A DNA stretch of 64,000 nucleotides from positions 3,844,001 through 3,908,000 of the forward strand of contig NZ_JANADP010000001.1 of NCBI RefSeq assembly GCF_024199945.1. Reading direction: 5' to 3'. Below are positions 27,460 to 35,109 of the stretch, piece after piece; the first letter of the stretch is position 1; each line of letters starts with the position of its first letter. The notes beneath the pieces were generated by a model, which saw nothing but the letters and a program-made list of their open reading frames with translations, did not search any database and was not told the origin of the DNA. The DNA is from Bradyrhizobium sp. CCGUVB4N. Its GTDB lineage: Bacteria > Pseudomonadota > Alphaproteobacteria > Rhizobiales > Xanthobacteraceae. The position numbers and the translations under genes were made by a program.

Positions 27460-28592
27460 GCGACCGCTCCCATCGGGTAGTCGGCGGCGAGTGCGGCCGC
27501 CAGCGCATTCACGACCTTGTCGACGTCCAATGTCGACATTCGGGGATGCAGAGGCAGCGTCAGCTCGCGGCGCGCGAAATCCTCGGTGCGCGGGAGGGCC
27601 AGCTCCGGGTAGAGATCCCTGTAGAACGTCAGGCGATGGACGGGCGGATAGTGAACCGTGGTCTGGACGCCGCGCTTGCGAAGGCGATCGATGATGCGCT
27701 GGCGGCTCGTGGCCGGCGGCAGCACGATCGGTAGCAAGTGGTGGGTCGACGGCCAGGGCGCCTCGAATGGCACCACCACCGACGGGCAGTGCTCCGCGAT
27801 GAGCTCGCGATAGGTGGCCGACAGCCGCCGTCTGCAATCGTTCCATTCCGGCAGCTTCTTCAGCTGCACGAGACCGAGCGCGGCGCGCAGTTCATCCATC
27901 CGGTAGTTGAAGCCGAGGATCGTCACGTCGTAGTCCGGACGGCGGCTGGTGAGCCGCTGCCGCGCGCCACTCGTCATCCCGTGCGCGCGGGCCTGCCGGA
28001 TGGTCTCGCGCAAGGTGCGGCTGCGCGCGATGATCGCGCCGCCCTCGGCGGTGGTCATGTTCTTGTTGCCGTAGAAGCTGAATGCTGCGGCTTCGCCATA
28101 GCTGCCGACCTCGGGTAACCCGGGCGCATGAGCTGCGTCTTCGATCAGGAGCAGGCCCTTTCGGCGGGCAAAGGATTGCCAGGCGTCGCGGTGGGCCAGG
28201 TAGCCGGCAAAATGCACCAGGACGATGGCCTTGGTCCTTGACGTGCACTTCGCTTCCGCGTCGTCCAGTGACATCAACGGAACGTCCGCAGATCCGATAT
28301 CGACGAAGACCGGTCGGGCGCCGACATAGAGAACGCTGTTGGCGGTCGCGACGAAGGTCAGGGACGGAACGAGGACCTCGTCTCCCGGGCCAATGCCGAG
28401 GGCATGCAGGATGAGGTGGAGAGCCGCCGTACAGGAGCCGACAGCGACGGAGTCCTCGGCCTCGTGCAAGCGGGCGAAGGCCTGCTCGAACTCGCGAACC
28501 CGGTCCCCCATGGTGACCCAGCCGCTTTCAATGACGGCGGTGAGAGCTGCCTTTTCTTCGTCCCCCAGGACCGGCTCAGATACCAAAAGCAT
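27456..28592 (-). CDS. DegT/DnrJ/EryC1/StrS-family sugar aminotransferase
   Basis: This 378-residue PLP enzyme transfers an amino group to a keto sugar nucleotide. It has SCTAALHLILHALGIGPGDEVLVPSLTFVATANSVLY, the DAAHAPG motif that contacts PLP, and FSFYGNKNMTTAEGGAI with the Schiff-base Lys. The C-terminal half carries the substrate segment (YNYRMDELRAALGLVQL). GGAGA eight bases before ATG 28592 supports the start. It lies downstream of the nucleotidyltransferase gene and overlaps the sugar transferase gene by ATGA. Its likely partner is the SDR dehydratase at 25742-26749, which would supply the 4-keto intermediate. Confidence 0.88.
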   Translation of the reverse strand: MLLVSEPVLGDEEKAALTAVIESGWVTMGDRVREFEQAFARLHEAEDSVAVGSCTAALHLILHALGIGPGDEVLVPSLTFVATANSVLYVGARPVFVDIGSADVPLMSLDDAEAKCTSRTKAIVLVHFAGYLAHRDAWQSFARRKGLLLIEDAAHAPGLPEVGSYGEAAAFSFYGNKNMTTAEGGAIIARSRTLRETIRQARAHGMTSGARQRLTSRRPDYDVTILGFNYRMDELRAALGLVQLKKLPEWNDCRRRLSATYRELIAEHCPSVVVPFEAPWPSTHHLLPIVLPPATSRQRIIDRLRKRGVQTTVHYPPVHRLTFYRDLYPELALPRTEDFARRELTLPLHPRMSTLDVDKVVNALAAALAADYPMGAVA

Positions 28593-28664
28593 GTGTTCGT
28601 CTCCAATCTGATGAGTGAGTTGACGCGGTGAACGCGATCCTTGCGGTCACCGCGAGAGGTCGCA

Positions 28665-29384
28665 TCAGGCGGCGACGGAGCTGGCGAACACCGGTGACTG
28701 TTCGTCCCAAGCAACGTCCTGAGCCTTCAGGAAGTCCTCGACGCGGCCGATGTCGAGCCAGAGGCCGCTATGCTTGAACACGTTCACCGGTACTTCCTCG
28801 TTGAGCATCTGGAACATCAGATCGTCGAAGCCGAAGGGAACGCCGGACGGAATCCGTTCGAGCACGCACGGATCGATGCAGTAGATGCCCATGCTGACGA
28901 GATGCGTGAGTTCGGGCTTTTCACGGAAGCCGGTCACCCGTTCTTCCACCTCGTCGATCACGCCGAAGTCCATCTTGGTCGGGCGAATTGCGGTGGCGAT
29001 CGTGAGCTTCGAGTTGCGGCGACGATGGCTGCTCACGAACTGATTGAGATTCAGATCCGTCAGCACGTCGCCGTTGAGAACCAGAAACGGCTCGTCGAGC
29101 TTGTCACGCAGCAGCGACAGCGGGCCAATGGTTCCGAGCGGCTCCATTTCCTGCGTGTAGTTGATGCGCATATTCCACTGCTCGCCGTCCCCGCAGACGC
29201 TGCGGATGAGATGGCCGAGATATCCGGTGGTGACGTAGACTTCCCTGATTCCGTTCCGCCTCAGCCATTTCAGGACGAGCTCGAGGACGGGACGCGCGCC
29301 GATCGGCATAAGTGGTTTTGGCAAAATTGATGTGTGGGGCCGCAAGCGCGTTCCTTTGCCGCCGCATTGAATAACCGCTTTCAT
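28665..29384 (-). CDS. Sugar-1-phosphate nucleotidyltransferase
   Basis: This 239-residue NTP-transferase activates a sugar 1-phosphate. The signature GGKGTRLRPHTSILPKPLMPIGARPVLE is at residues 8-35, followed by the metal-binding FLVLNGDVLTDLN and the later sugar-binding GFREKPELTHLVSMGIYCID. It has no C-terminal left-handed helix domain, so it is a single-function RfbA-like enzyme. A strong GGAGG lies five bases before the ATG. It is the first gene of the five-gene operon ending with ExoF. Whether it uses GTP, CTP, UTP or dTTP cannot be read from the sequence. Confidence 0.88.
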   Translation of the reverse strand: MKAVIQCGGKGTRLRPHTSILPKPLMPIGARPVLELVLKWLRRNGIREVYVTTGYLGHLIRSVCGDGEQWNMRINYTQEMEPLGTIGPLSLLRDKLDEPFLVLNGDVLTDLNLNQFVSSHRRRNSKLTIATAIRPTKMDFGVIDEVEERVTGFREKPELTHLVSMGIYCIDPCVLERIPSGVPFGFDDLMFQMLNEEVPVNVFKHSGLWLDIGRVEDFLKAQDVAWDEQSPVFASSVAA

Positions 29385-29484
29385 CGAAGCCTCCGTATGG
29401 CTAGAGCTTGCAATAGATCAACTATCATCACTTTCGCCCGCGAAGTCCGATCTCAGCACGCTGGTCGGGGCTCGAGCGTTGTAG

Positions 29485-29523
29485 AAACGTACGCGCAATG
29501 TTTTGGCTCGTCTTCGTACGTTT
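29485..29523. promoter_or_regulatory. Inverted 9-mer pair, candidate operator of the sugar-nucleotide operon
   Basis: AAACGTACG at 29485-29493 is repeated in inverse orientation as CGTACGTTT at 29515-29523. The centres are 30 bases apart, about three helical turns, so the two sites face the same side of the DNA. It lies about 100 bases upstream of ATG 29384. Related ACGT-containing half-sites occur at 81-96 and 24159-24177. Binding by one of the LuxR/NarL-type regulators of the window is a testable guess. Confidence 0.4.
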
Positions 29524-29697
29524 GCATGAGACGATTGGGGTGGGCTGATCAGGTTCAGCTCAATCGCACTCGGATGTTGAATGCCGCAGCAGATGCGAAG
29601 GTGAATGATGCGCAGTCGCGCAGGCCCGCGCTGCTCGCGTAAATCAAGCGAAAATCATCGATAAGTGCTTAAAATAAGCTGAAATCAGTGCCGACAG

Positions 29698-29734
29698 ACA
29701 TACGCCACAGCAGCGGGGCTGCTGTGGCGTATGT
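29698..29734. repeat. Perfect 17-bp inverted repeat with 3-base loop
   Basis: ACATACGCCACAGCAGC (29698-29714) is followed by GGG and its exact reverse complement (29718-29734). Such a long perfect stem with a tiny loop is rare by chance. No T-run flanks it, so it is not a standard terminator for either strand. A protein-binding palindrome or a strong RNA hairpin are the main options. Confidence 0.8.
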
Positions 29735-29771
29735 GGCGTTTCGCAAGCTGTTCGACGAGTTGCCTGCCGTG

Positions 29772-29826
29772 GGATTAGTCCGTTATCGCTCGTTGTTTGC
29801 GACGAGGTGACAGCGCGGACTAATCC
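29772..29826. terminator. 11-bp inverted repeat enclosing a second small stem, just after a regulator gene
   Basis: GGATTAGTCCG (29772-29782) pairs perfectly with CGGACTAATCC (29816-29826). The 33-base interior contains CTCGT...ACGAG, which can form an inner stem. The outer repeat begins three bases after the stop codon of the minus-strand NarL-type gene, so it could end or protect that transcript. A chromosomal binding site is the alternative. Confidence 0.5.
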
Positions 29827-29829
29827 TTG

Positions 29830-30636
29830 TTAGCCGAGTTCATCGGCGCCGGAGCTCCGGCTCACTTGGGTTCGCAGATCGCTTCGCAAGGCGATGAGGC
29901 TCGCGGGCTGGGAAATCATCGAGGGTAGTGTGTGGCCATTTGCGGCGTGCACCAGAGTCCCGTTGTTCATTCCCCAGATCGCCGCTTGTGTCCGGTTCTG
30001 GACCCGGATCTTGCGCAGGATCGCCTTGACGTGGACTTTCACGGTTGCTTCTGCGATGTCGATCTTTCGGGCGATGCACTTGTTGGAATTGCCCTCGATC
30101 AGACACGACAGGATTGCCTTCTCGCGAGGAGAAAGGTGCGGCGCAAGCGGTGCCTGCGCTGAGGCCACGACGTCGTGCACCTCATCGCTGATTGGCGCGG
30201 CTTCGCGTTCATGATTGCCGTCAAGGGCGAATTCAAGAAATGCCGGCGGAAAGACCGTCTCGCCCAGCGTCACGAGCTCGATGGACTTCACGAATGCATC
30301 GCAAGAATTGACATTGACGAAGTAGCCGCTGGCGCCGGCACGATACGCCACGACAAGTTCGTCCTGGCGATAGTGATCGGATACGATGGCTATCCGGGCG
30401 CCAGGGCAGCGACCTTTGACGCAACGTATCTGATCCAGTGCGACATCGAAACTGTCGCCGTTGTGGATGATGAGAAACAGCAGTTGCTGTGTCTGGAGTG
30501 CGTTTGGTAATTCATCCGCACTCAAAACTGATAGCAGGATCCGGAAATTCGCTGCATGTAAGATCCGCGAAATTCCCTCTCTAACCAGAATATTCCTTCC
30601 AATAAGAACGATTTCACAAGATTGCCGCCTCCGCAT
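29830..30636 (-). CDS. NarL/FixJ-type regulator with a pseudo-receiver domain
   Basis: This 268-residue protein has a receiver-like N-terminal domain and a normal LuxR-type HTH (LSPREKAILSCLIEGNSNKCIARKIDIAEATVKVHVKAILRKIRVQNRTQA). The receiver has lost all phosphorylation residues: the acidic pair is replaced (IVLIGRNILVREGI), the phospho-acceptor Asp is replaced (LFLIIHNGD), and the conserved Lys is Asn (SGYFVNVN). It therefore cannot be a classical phosphorylated response regulator. The start at 30636 has GGAGG close upstream; longer versions from 30696 are possible. The C-terminal ~50 residues after the HTH are an unusual extension. No histidine kinase gene is near. Confidence 0.8.
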   Translation of the reverse strand: MRRRQSCEIVLIGRNILVREGISRILHAANFRILLSVLSADELPNALQTQQLLFLIIHNGDSFDVALDQIRCVKGRCPGARIAIVSDHYRQDELVVAYRAGASGYFVNVNSCDAFVKSIELVTLGETVFPPAFLEFALDGNHEREAAPISDEVHDVVASAQAPLAPHLSPREKAILSCLIEGNSNKCIARKIDIAEATVKVHVKAILRKIRVQNRTQAAIWGMNNGTLVHAANGHTLPSMISQPASLIALRSDLRTQVSRSSGADELG

Positions 30637-31375
30637 TTTACCCTCCGCGACATACGCAATGATACGACTGCAATGAGAAATTGAAATGATGTGCACCAGC
30701 CTCCCCAGCCACCCTCCAACAGGCCGGCTGGTCGATCAGTTAAATCGCTTTTCTTGATCCGTTCGGCTTACCGCATTCGCGCGCTATTCAGCCTTCGATA
30801 TCGCCGGTAGTTTGGGGCCCTCCAAATTTGTTAAACTTTTGTGAAGGTTAGATGCGAATTACCGATTACAATATATATCCTTAGTTATAGGTGCGGCCGG
30901 GGAAACTACGGGCGTCGCAGGGCTTGATTCACGCAATCTGAGGGTGTTGCGGGGAGGATATGTCCCTGCACATTGCCAGTTTTCCGAAGGCGTGCACCGG
31001 CCGATATGGCTCCTTATGGTTGTATGATTGAAGGAGGCGAACTAGTCTATCAGAGGTAGCCGAATGCCGGCGCTTTTGATGATTGCTGGAGCGCGTGTTC
31101 GTCGTCAACTCGCAGTGCGGCGATCGGTCACCGCAATCTTCCGGGCTGCAATTCGGCGCGGCGATCGTAAGTCTGTCGTAAGCTATCGCGTGCGAATCAT
31201 GGATTGTAGAGTCCGCGCGCGTTCATTCATGGGTTGATTGATTTAAGCGTATTGCATTGCCGGGTCGCGATTTCTTGAGTTGTTGCAGGTGAGATAATCC
31301 CATCAACATCGAGATGAATGGCAGCGCCTGGCGCGAGGTGTTGATGACGGGGAGCGACTGATTAAGGAGCGCCCA
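30637..31375. other. Long AT-richer divergent intergenic region
   Basis: About 740 bases separate two divergent NarL-type regulator genes. The part around 30820-30890 is distinctly AT-rich for this genome (for example TTGTTAAACTTTTGTG and ACAATATATATCC) and probably contains promoters or upstream binding sites, but no -35/-10 pair was fitted well. A small basic open frame (31064-31237) is listed separately. Apart from these, nothing could be assigned. Confidence 0.5.
31064..31237 (+). CDS. Possible small Arg-rich protein (57 residues)
   Basis: A 57-codon frame starts with ATG at 31064, with AGAGG seven bases upstream, and ends with TGA. The product is very basic (MPALLMIAGARVRRQLAVRR at the start, then several further Arg-rich stretches) and resembles no family I recognise. 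It lies 138 bases upstream of the NarL-type regulator on the same strand, so it may be a leader peptide, a small regulator or simply chance. The ribosome site is the only positive evidence. Confidence 0.2.
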   Translation: MPALLMIAGARVRRQLAVRRSVTAIFRAAIRRGDRKSVVSYRVRIMDCRVRARSFMG

Positions 31376-32035
31376 ATGAGTCGTACAAGCGTAGTGGTCG
31401 CAGATCGGCATCCGCTGCTGTTGCGAGGTCTCAGCGCCGTGCTTGGTGCGGAAGGCGGCTTCGATATTGTTGCGACCTGCAGCGATGCCGCGAGCTGCAT
31501 CGAGGCCATTCGAACCTTGGCTCCCGATATCGCGCTTCTCGATCCAACAATTCCCGAACTGGTCGCGTTGAAGAATTCCTTTGGCGCGGCTGCAGGCAGC
31601 CGCACGCGCCTGGTGCTTTATGTCCCTGCCGAAGATCGCGATCTCGTCTTGAGCGATGCGTTCGATGGTTGCAGCGTCATTCTGAAAGAGGCCTCGGCGG
31701 ACGCACTGGTGCAGTCTTTGCGGCAAATCGCGAGCGGCGTACGAATCGTGCCGCCATCTTCGACAGATCAGATTGCGCCGGCGGCTCAAGCGTCGAATTC
31801 GGAAAATGCGCTGACCGTGCTGACGGACCGAGAGCGCCAGATCATTCGTCTGGTTTCGGAAGGACTGTCAAACAAGGAGATCGGGCGCCGCCTGAACATC
31901 GCTGACGGTACAATCAAGGTCCATCTTCACCATATCTTCCAGAAGCTCGAGATCAGCAACAGGACCGCACTCGCGGCGTTGGCCATTTCGCAGAGCGACT
32001 GGGGCACCCCGGTCAAGTCAACGGAATCCGAGTAA
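31376..32035 (+). CDS. NarL/FixJ-type response regulator
   Basis: This 219-residue protein has a receiver domain (residues ~1-125) and a LuxR-type HTH (LTDRERQIIRLVSEGLSNKEIGRRLNIADGTIKVHLHHIFQKLEISNRTALA, about residues 150-203). The receiver keeps one Asp of the acidic pair (VVADRHPLLLRGL), the phospho-acceptor (DIALLDPTIPEL) and the conserved Lys (SVILKEAS), so it can probably be phosphorylated, although the second acidic residue is Arg. AAGGAGCG precedes the ATG. It is divergent from the pseudo-receiver regulator at 29830-30636. No kinase partner is encoded in the window. Confidence 0.82.
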   Translation: MSRTSVVVADRHPLLLRGLSAVLGAEGGFDIVATCSDAASCIEAIRTLAPDIALLDPTIPELVALKNSFGAAAGSRTRLVLYVPAEDRDLVLSDAFDGCSVILKEASADALVQSLRQIASGVRIVPPSSTDQIAPAAQASNSENALTVLTDRERQIIRLVSEGLSNKEIGRRLNIADGTIKVHLHHIFQKLEISNRTALAALAISQSDWGTPVKSTESE

Positions 32036-32141
32036 CCAAGATCACTGAAAATCCCCCTCGGGCGATCACTCCGCAGCGCGTGCGGGTCAACTGGGCCTGA
32101 TCGCGCGCGCCTTGTCGAACCGGCGGGGTGGCTGCTGCCGG

Positions 32142-32378
32142 CTATTCCGTGACCGAGAAGTGAAGTGTGAACAAGGGCAGGCTGGTCAGCTCCGGGCTGT
32201 TGCTCACCTCGATCCGCCAGGACGGGTGCTCCTGGAATGGCCCAATGACCTCGCTGCTGAGAATCTCGCAGCTCAACTCAATGGCCGCCGACCTCGCGGC
32301 GTCGATATCCGGCAAGTTCACGCCGAGGTCGTCGGGCACTGAGCCACCATCGTGGACATGAAAGAAATAGCGAGGCAT
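32142..32378 (-). CDS. DUF6894-family small protein
   Basis: This 78-residue protein begins MPRYFFHVHDGGSVPDDLGV, the typical start of the DUF6894 family, which is abundant in Bradyrhizobium and relatives. It continues with LPDIDAARSAAIELSCEIL. GGGAG six bases upstream supports the start. The family has no established function. The protein is small, soluble and without a signal peptide. It is a stand-alone gene between the NarL-type regulator and the GlmS gene. Confidence 0.8.
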   Translation of the reverse strand: MPRYFFHVHDGGSVPDDLGVNLPDIDAARSAAIELSCEILSSEVIGPFQEHPSWRIEVSNSPELTSLPLFTLHFSVTE

Positions 32379-32895
32379 TGGCGCTCCCGTAAAACGGTTG
32401 CATCCCAGGGGTCGAACCAGACCTGACGTAGCAGTGGTGTCCCGGAATGGACCTACGACAAGGTGCCGTTACACGTCCATGATCATTGTTGGGTACCCCA
32501 AGGTCGCTCTGGATTCTCTTGGTTGACATGGACAGCTGCTTCCTGCGGACTAAGGTCGAGTGGCGCCGTGACTGCCCACTGCGGCGTGTTCAGCGGCCCC
32601 GGCTCCCCTGCTTATTAGCCCCCCGCCGGGGCCGCGATCCCCTCGCATCGACAGCACTGCGCCGGTAGGTCGTCCGGCCAATTCGATCCATCCTCGTGTG
32701 TTCGCGCATGCTGTTCGACCGACAATGATTGAATCGTTCGGTGCTGCGTCGGGAAGCGCAGCTCCGACGGAGTAACCCGCGGTTGCTGCGCGCGCTCCCC
32801 CGATTCGACAACCTCAATCGTGCAATTGCAGTGTATTGGGCGTGATCACCTGCGCGTGCGTTGTCTCGATTGTCGGCGAGCTGGGAGATCTGACC
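32379..32895. other. Intergenic region upstream of glmS
   Basis: About 520 bases separate the DUF6894 gene (minus) and glmS (plus), and both promoters should lie here. A TTGACA at 32523-32528 on the plus strand is a good -35 match, but no good -10 lies at the expected distance. No gene with a ribosome site and family similarity was found. Confidence 0.4.
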
Positions 32896-34722
32896 GTGTG
32901 CGGAATCATCGGCATTCTAGGGCGAACTGCGGTCTCGGAGCGATTGGTCGATTCACTGAGGCGGCTCGAATATCGGGGGTATGACTCGACGGGCGTGGCA
33001 ACTCTCGATGACGGTCGTCTCGAACGCCGCCGAGCCGAAGGCAAGCTCAGAAACCTCGAGGCGCGACTGCTGGCCGAGCCATTGGGCGGTGATGCCGGAA
33101 TCGGTCACACGCGCTGGGCCACGCACGGCAAGCCGACCGAGCACAACGCCCATCCACACGCGACCGAGCGTGTTGCTGTGGTGCACAATGGCATCATCGA
33201 GAATTTCCGGAAGCTGCGCCAGGCGCTGGAAGAGAAGGGCGCCACCTTCGCGAGCGATACGGACACGGAAGTCGTCGTACATCTCGTTCATTCGTACCTG
33301 CTGATGGGCTATTCGCCTCAGGAAGCCGTATGGGCGTCGTTGCCGCAGCTGCGCGGCGCCTTCGCGTTGGTGTTCCTTTTCAACGGATATCGCGATCTTC
33401 TGATCGGAGCACGCAGGGGTTCGCCCCTGGCGGTGGGGTATGGCAAGGGCGAGACCTATCTCGGTTCCGATGCGATTGCGCTCGCTCCCTTTGCCGACGG
33501 CATCAGCTATCTCGAGGACGGCGATTGCGTAGTGCTGTCGCGCGAGAAAGGGGTGATCCGGGACGCGAACGGCGCGATCGTTGCCCGCGAGGTGCTGAAA
33601 ACGGGTGGGGCGTCGTTTGTCGCCGACAAGGCCAACTATCGCCATTTCATGGCCAAGGAGATTTGCGAGCAGCCGGACGTGGTCGGCCGCACGCTCGCGC
33701 ATTATGTCGATATGGGCGCCGAGCGGGCGGCGTTGCCGATCAAGCTGCCGTTCCATTTCAGCGACGTGAGGCGCGCGACGATCACGGCCTGCGGCACCGC
33801 GAGCTATGCTGGCGCCATCGCGAAATACTGGATCGAACAGCTGGCGCGTATCCCGGTCGATGTCGATATTGCCTCCGAATTCCGCTATCGCGAAGCGCCG
33901 CTGCGCAAGGGCGATCTCGCGATCTTCATCTCGCAATCAGGCGAAACCGCCGACACGCTGGCGGCACTTCGCCACGCCAAGGAGAAAGGGGCGCACACCG
34001 TCTCGGTCGTGAACGTTCCAACGTCCACCATCGCGCGCGAGAGCGAAATCGTGCTGCCGACATTGGCTGGTCCGGAAATCGGCGTTGCTTCCACCAAGGC
34101 CTTCACGTGTCAACTGACGGCGCTCGCGGCCTTCGCGGTCGCGGCCGGCGCGGCGCGCGGCGAGATCTCGGCGAGCGAGGAGAGGGGGCTGGTCAGAGAA
34201 CTGATCGAAGTGCCGCGTTTGATGGCGGCAGCTATTGCCAGCGAACCGCAGATCGAGAAGCTGGCTCGCACCATCGCGAAAACGCGGGACGTGCTTTATC
34301 TGGGCCGCGGCACCAGCTATCCGCTGGCGCTCGAAGGTGCGCTGAAGCTGAAGGAGATCTCCTACATCCACGCCGAAGGCTATGCCGCAGGCGAACTGAA
34401 GCACGGTCCGATTGCCCTGATCGATGAGAACATGCCTGTCGTGGTCATCGCGCCCTTCGACACTGTGTTCGAAAAGACCGTGTCGAACATGCAGGAGGTC
34501 GCCGCGCGCGGTGGCAGGATCATTCTGATGACGGATGCGAGGGGAGCGGCGGAGGCGGCCGTCGAGCCCGAAGCCACGATATTGCTGCCGGACATGGTGC
34601 CGACCTTCGCGCCGATCGTCTACGCCGTTCCAATCCAGTTGCTCGCCTATCATACGGCCGTGATCATGGGCACCGATGTGGACCAGCCACGCAATCTCGC
34701 GAAATCTGTGACGGTCGAATAG
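32896..34722 (+). CDS. glmS: Glutamine-fructose-6-phosphate aminotransferase (isomerising)
   Basis: This 608-residue cytosolic enzyme makes glucosamine 6-phosphate from fructose 6-phosphate and glutamine, the entry to UDP-GlcNAc. GTG at 32896 was chosen because it places the catalytic Cys at residue 2 (CGIIGILG), with GGGAG upstream; an earlier ATG at 32836 would bury that Cys inside the chain. The glutaminase domain has RRLEYRGYDSTG and HTRWATHG. Two SIS sugar-isomerase domains follow (ITACGTASYAGAIAKYW, YLGRGTSYPLALEGALKLKEISYIHAEGY) and the C-terminus is the conserved LAKSVTVE. A stand-alone copy beside polysaccharide genes may be a second, dedicated copy, as NodM is in other rhizobia. The sequence alone cannot tell the two apart. 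Confidence 0.95.
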   Translation: MCGIIGILGRTAVSERLVDSLRRLEYRGYDSTGVATLDDGRLERRRAEGKLRNLEARLLAEPLGGDAGIGHTRWATHGKPTEHNAHPHATERVAVVHNGIIENFRKLRQALEEKGATFASDTDTEVVVHLVHSYLLMGYSPQEAVWASLPQLRGAFALVFLFNGYRDLLIGARRGSPLAVGYGKGETYLGSDAIALAPFADGISYLEDGDCVVLSREKGVIRDANGAIVAREVLKTGGASFVADKANYRHFMAKEICEQPDVVGRTLAHYVDMGAERAALPIKLPFHFSDVRRATITACGTASYAGAIAKYWIEQLARIPVDVDIASEFRYREAPLRKGDLAIFISQSGETADTLAALRHAKEKGAHTVSVVNVPTSTIARESEIVLPTLAGPEIGVASTKAFTCQLTALAAFAVAAGAARGEISASEERGLVRELIEVPRLMAAAIASEPQIEKLARTIAKTRDVLYLGRGTSYPLALEGALKLKEISYIHAEGYAAGELKHGPIALIDENMPVVVIAPFDTVFEKTVSNMQEVAARGGRIILMTDARGAAEAAVEPEATILLPDMVPTFAPIVYAVPIQLLAYHTAVIMGTDVDQPRNLAKSVTVE

Positions 34723-35109
34723 AGGCGAATGCCCCTTGCGTCACAGTGTCTCGCGCTCGTTGGCGCTACTGATAACACAACGAAAAAGCGGCCGACATTC
34801 GAACCCGAAGGGAGGAGTACTCCCTTTGGGTCGACAGAATAGTCGATCGTCCTGCTACAAAATTCTCAACGACACGCCGGGCAGTATCAAGCAACTGCCC
34901 GCGGCATCATTAGCGCCGAAGGCGGACGGAAGTCATCTATCTGTGGGTCCGGCATGCGCATTTGCGCATCCGGAGAGGGAAATTGGATTGCAAAGCCCCG
35001 CCAAATTTTGACTTGAGATTTTCAGGGAGTGCTGCCGCGGTCCGGCTGAATGTTCCGCGGAAGCGCGAATGTTCAGACATGTGCAGAATCGGACCGAGGG
35101 AGCATTAAC
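34723..35109. other. Intergenic region between glmS and the giant modular gene
   Basis: These 387 bases contain the hairpin at 34804-34830 and, further on, an AT-rich segment (AAATTTTGACTTGAGATTTTC, about 35000-35020) that may carry the promoter of the giant gene. No gene was recognised here. Confidence 0.5.
34804..34830 (+). terminator. Hairpin downstream of glmS
   Basis: CCCGAAGGGAG-gagta-CTCCCTTTGGG forms an 11-bp stem with one G-T wobble, 82 bases after the glmS stop. There is no T-run after it. It is a plausible transcript end between glmS and the giant gene. Confidence 0.5.

Larger units (their letters stand above)
29385..29829. other. Hairpin-rich intergenic region upstream of the sugar-nucleotide operon
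   Basis: These 445 bases separate two minus-strand genes and should contain the promoter of the five-gene operon starting at 29384. They contain three inverted repeats, listed separately at 29485-29523, 29698-29734 and 29772-29826, and no convincing gene. The AT-rich stretch around 29641-29690 between the repeats is a possible promoter area. Confidence 0.5.

Noticed and set aside
29334..29642. A 102-codon plus-strand frame over the intergenic region
   Set aside because: It starts inside the nucleotidyltransferase gene on the opposite strand, has no ribosome site and runs through the inverted repeat at 29485-29523.
30960..31031. A 23-codon frame with GGGGAGG just upstream
   Set aside because: The ribosome site is only about two bases from the ATG and the product has no recognisable feature.
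32523..32551. A sigma-70 promoter for glmS with TTGACA as -35
   Set aside because: The -35 match is good but no acceptable -10 box lies 16-18 bases downstream, so it is mentioned only in the intergenic entry.
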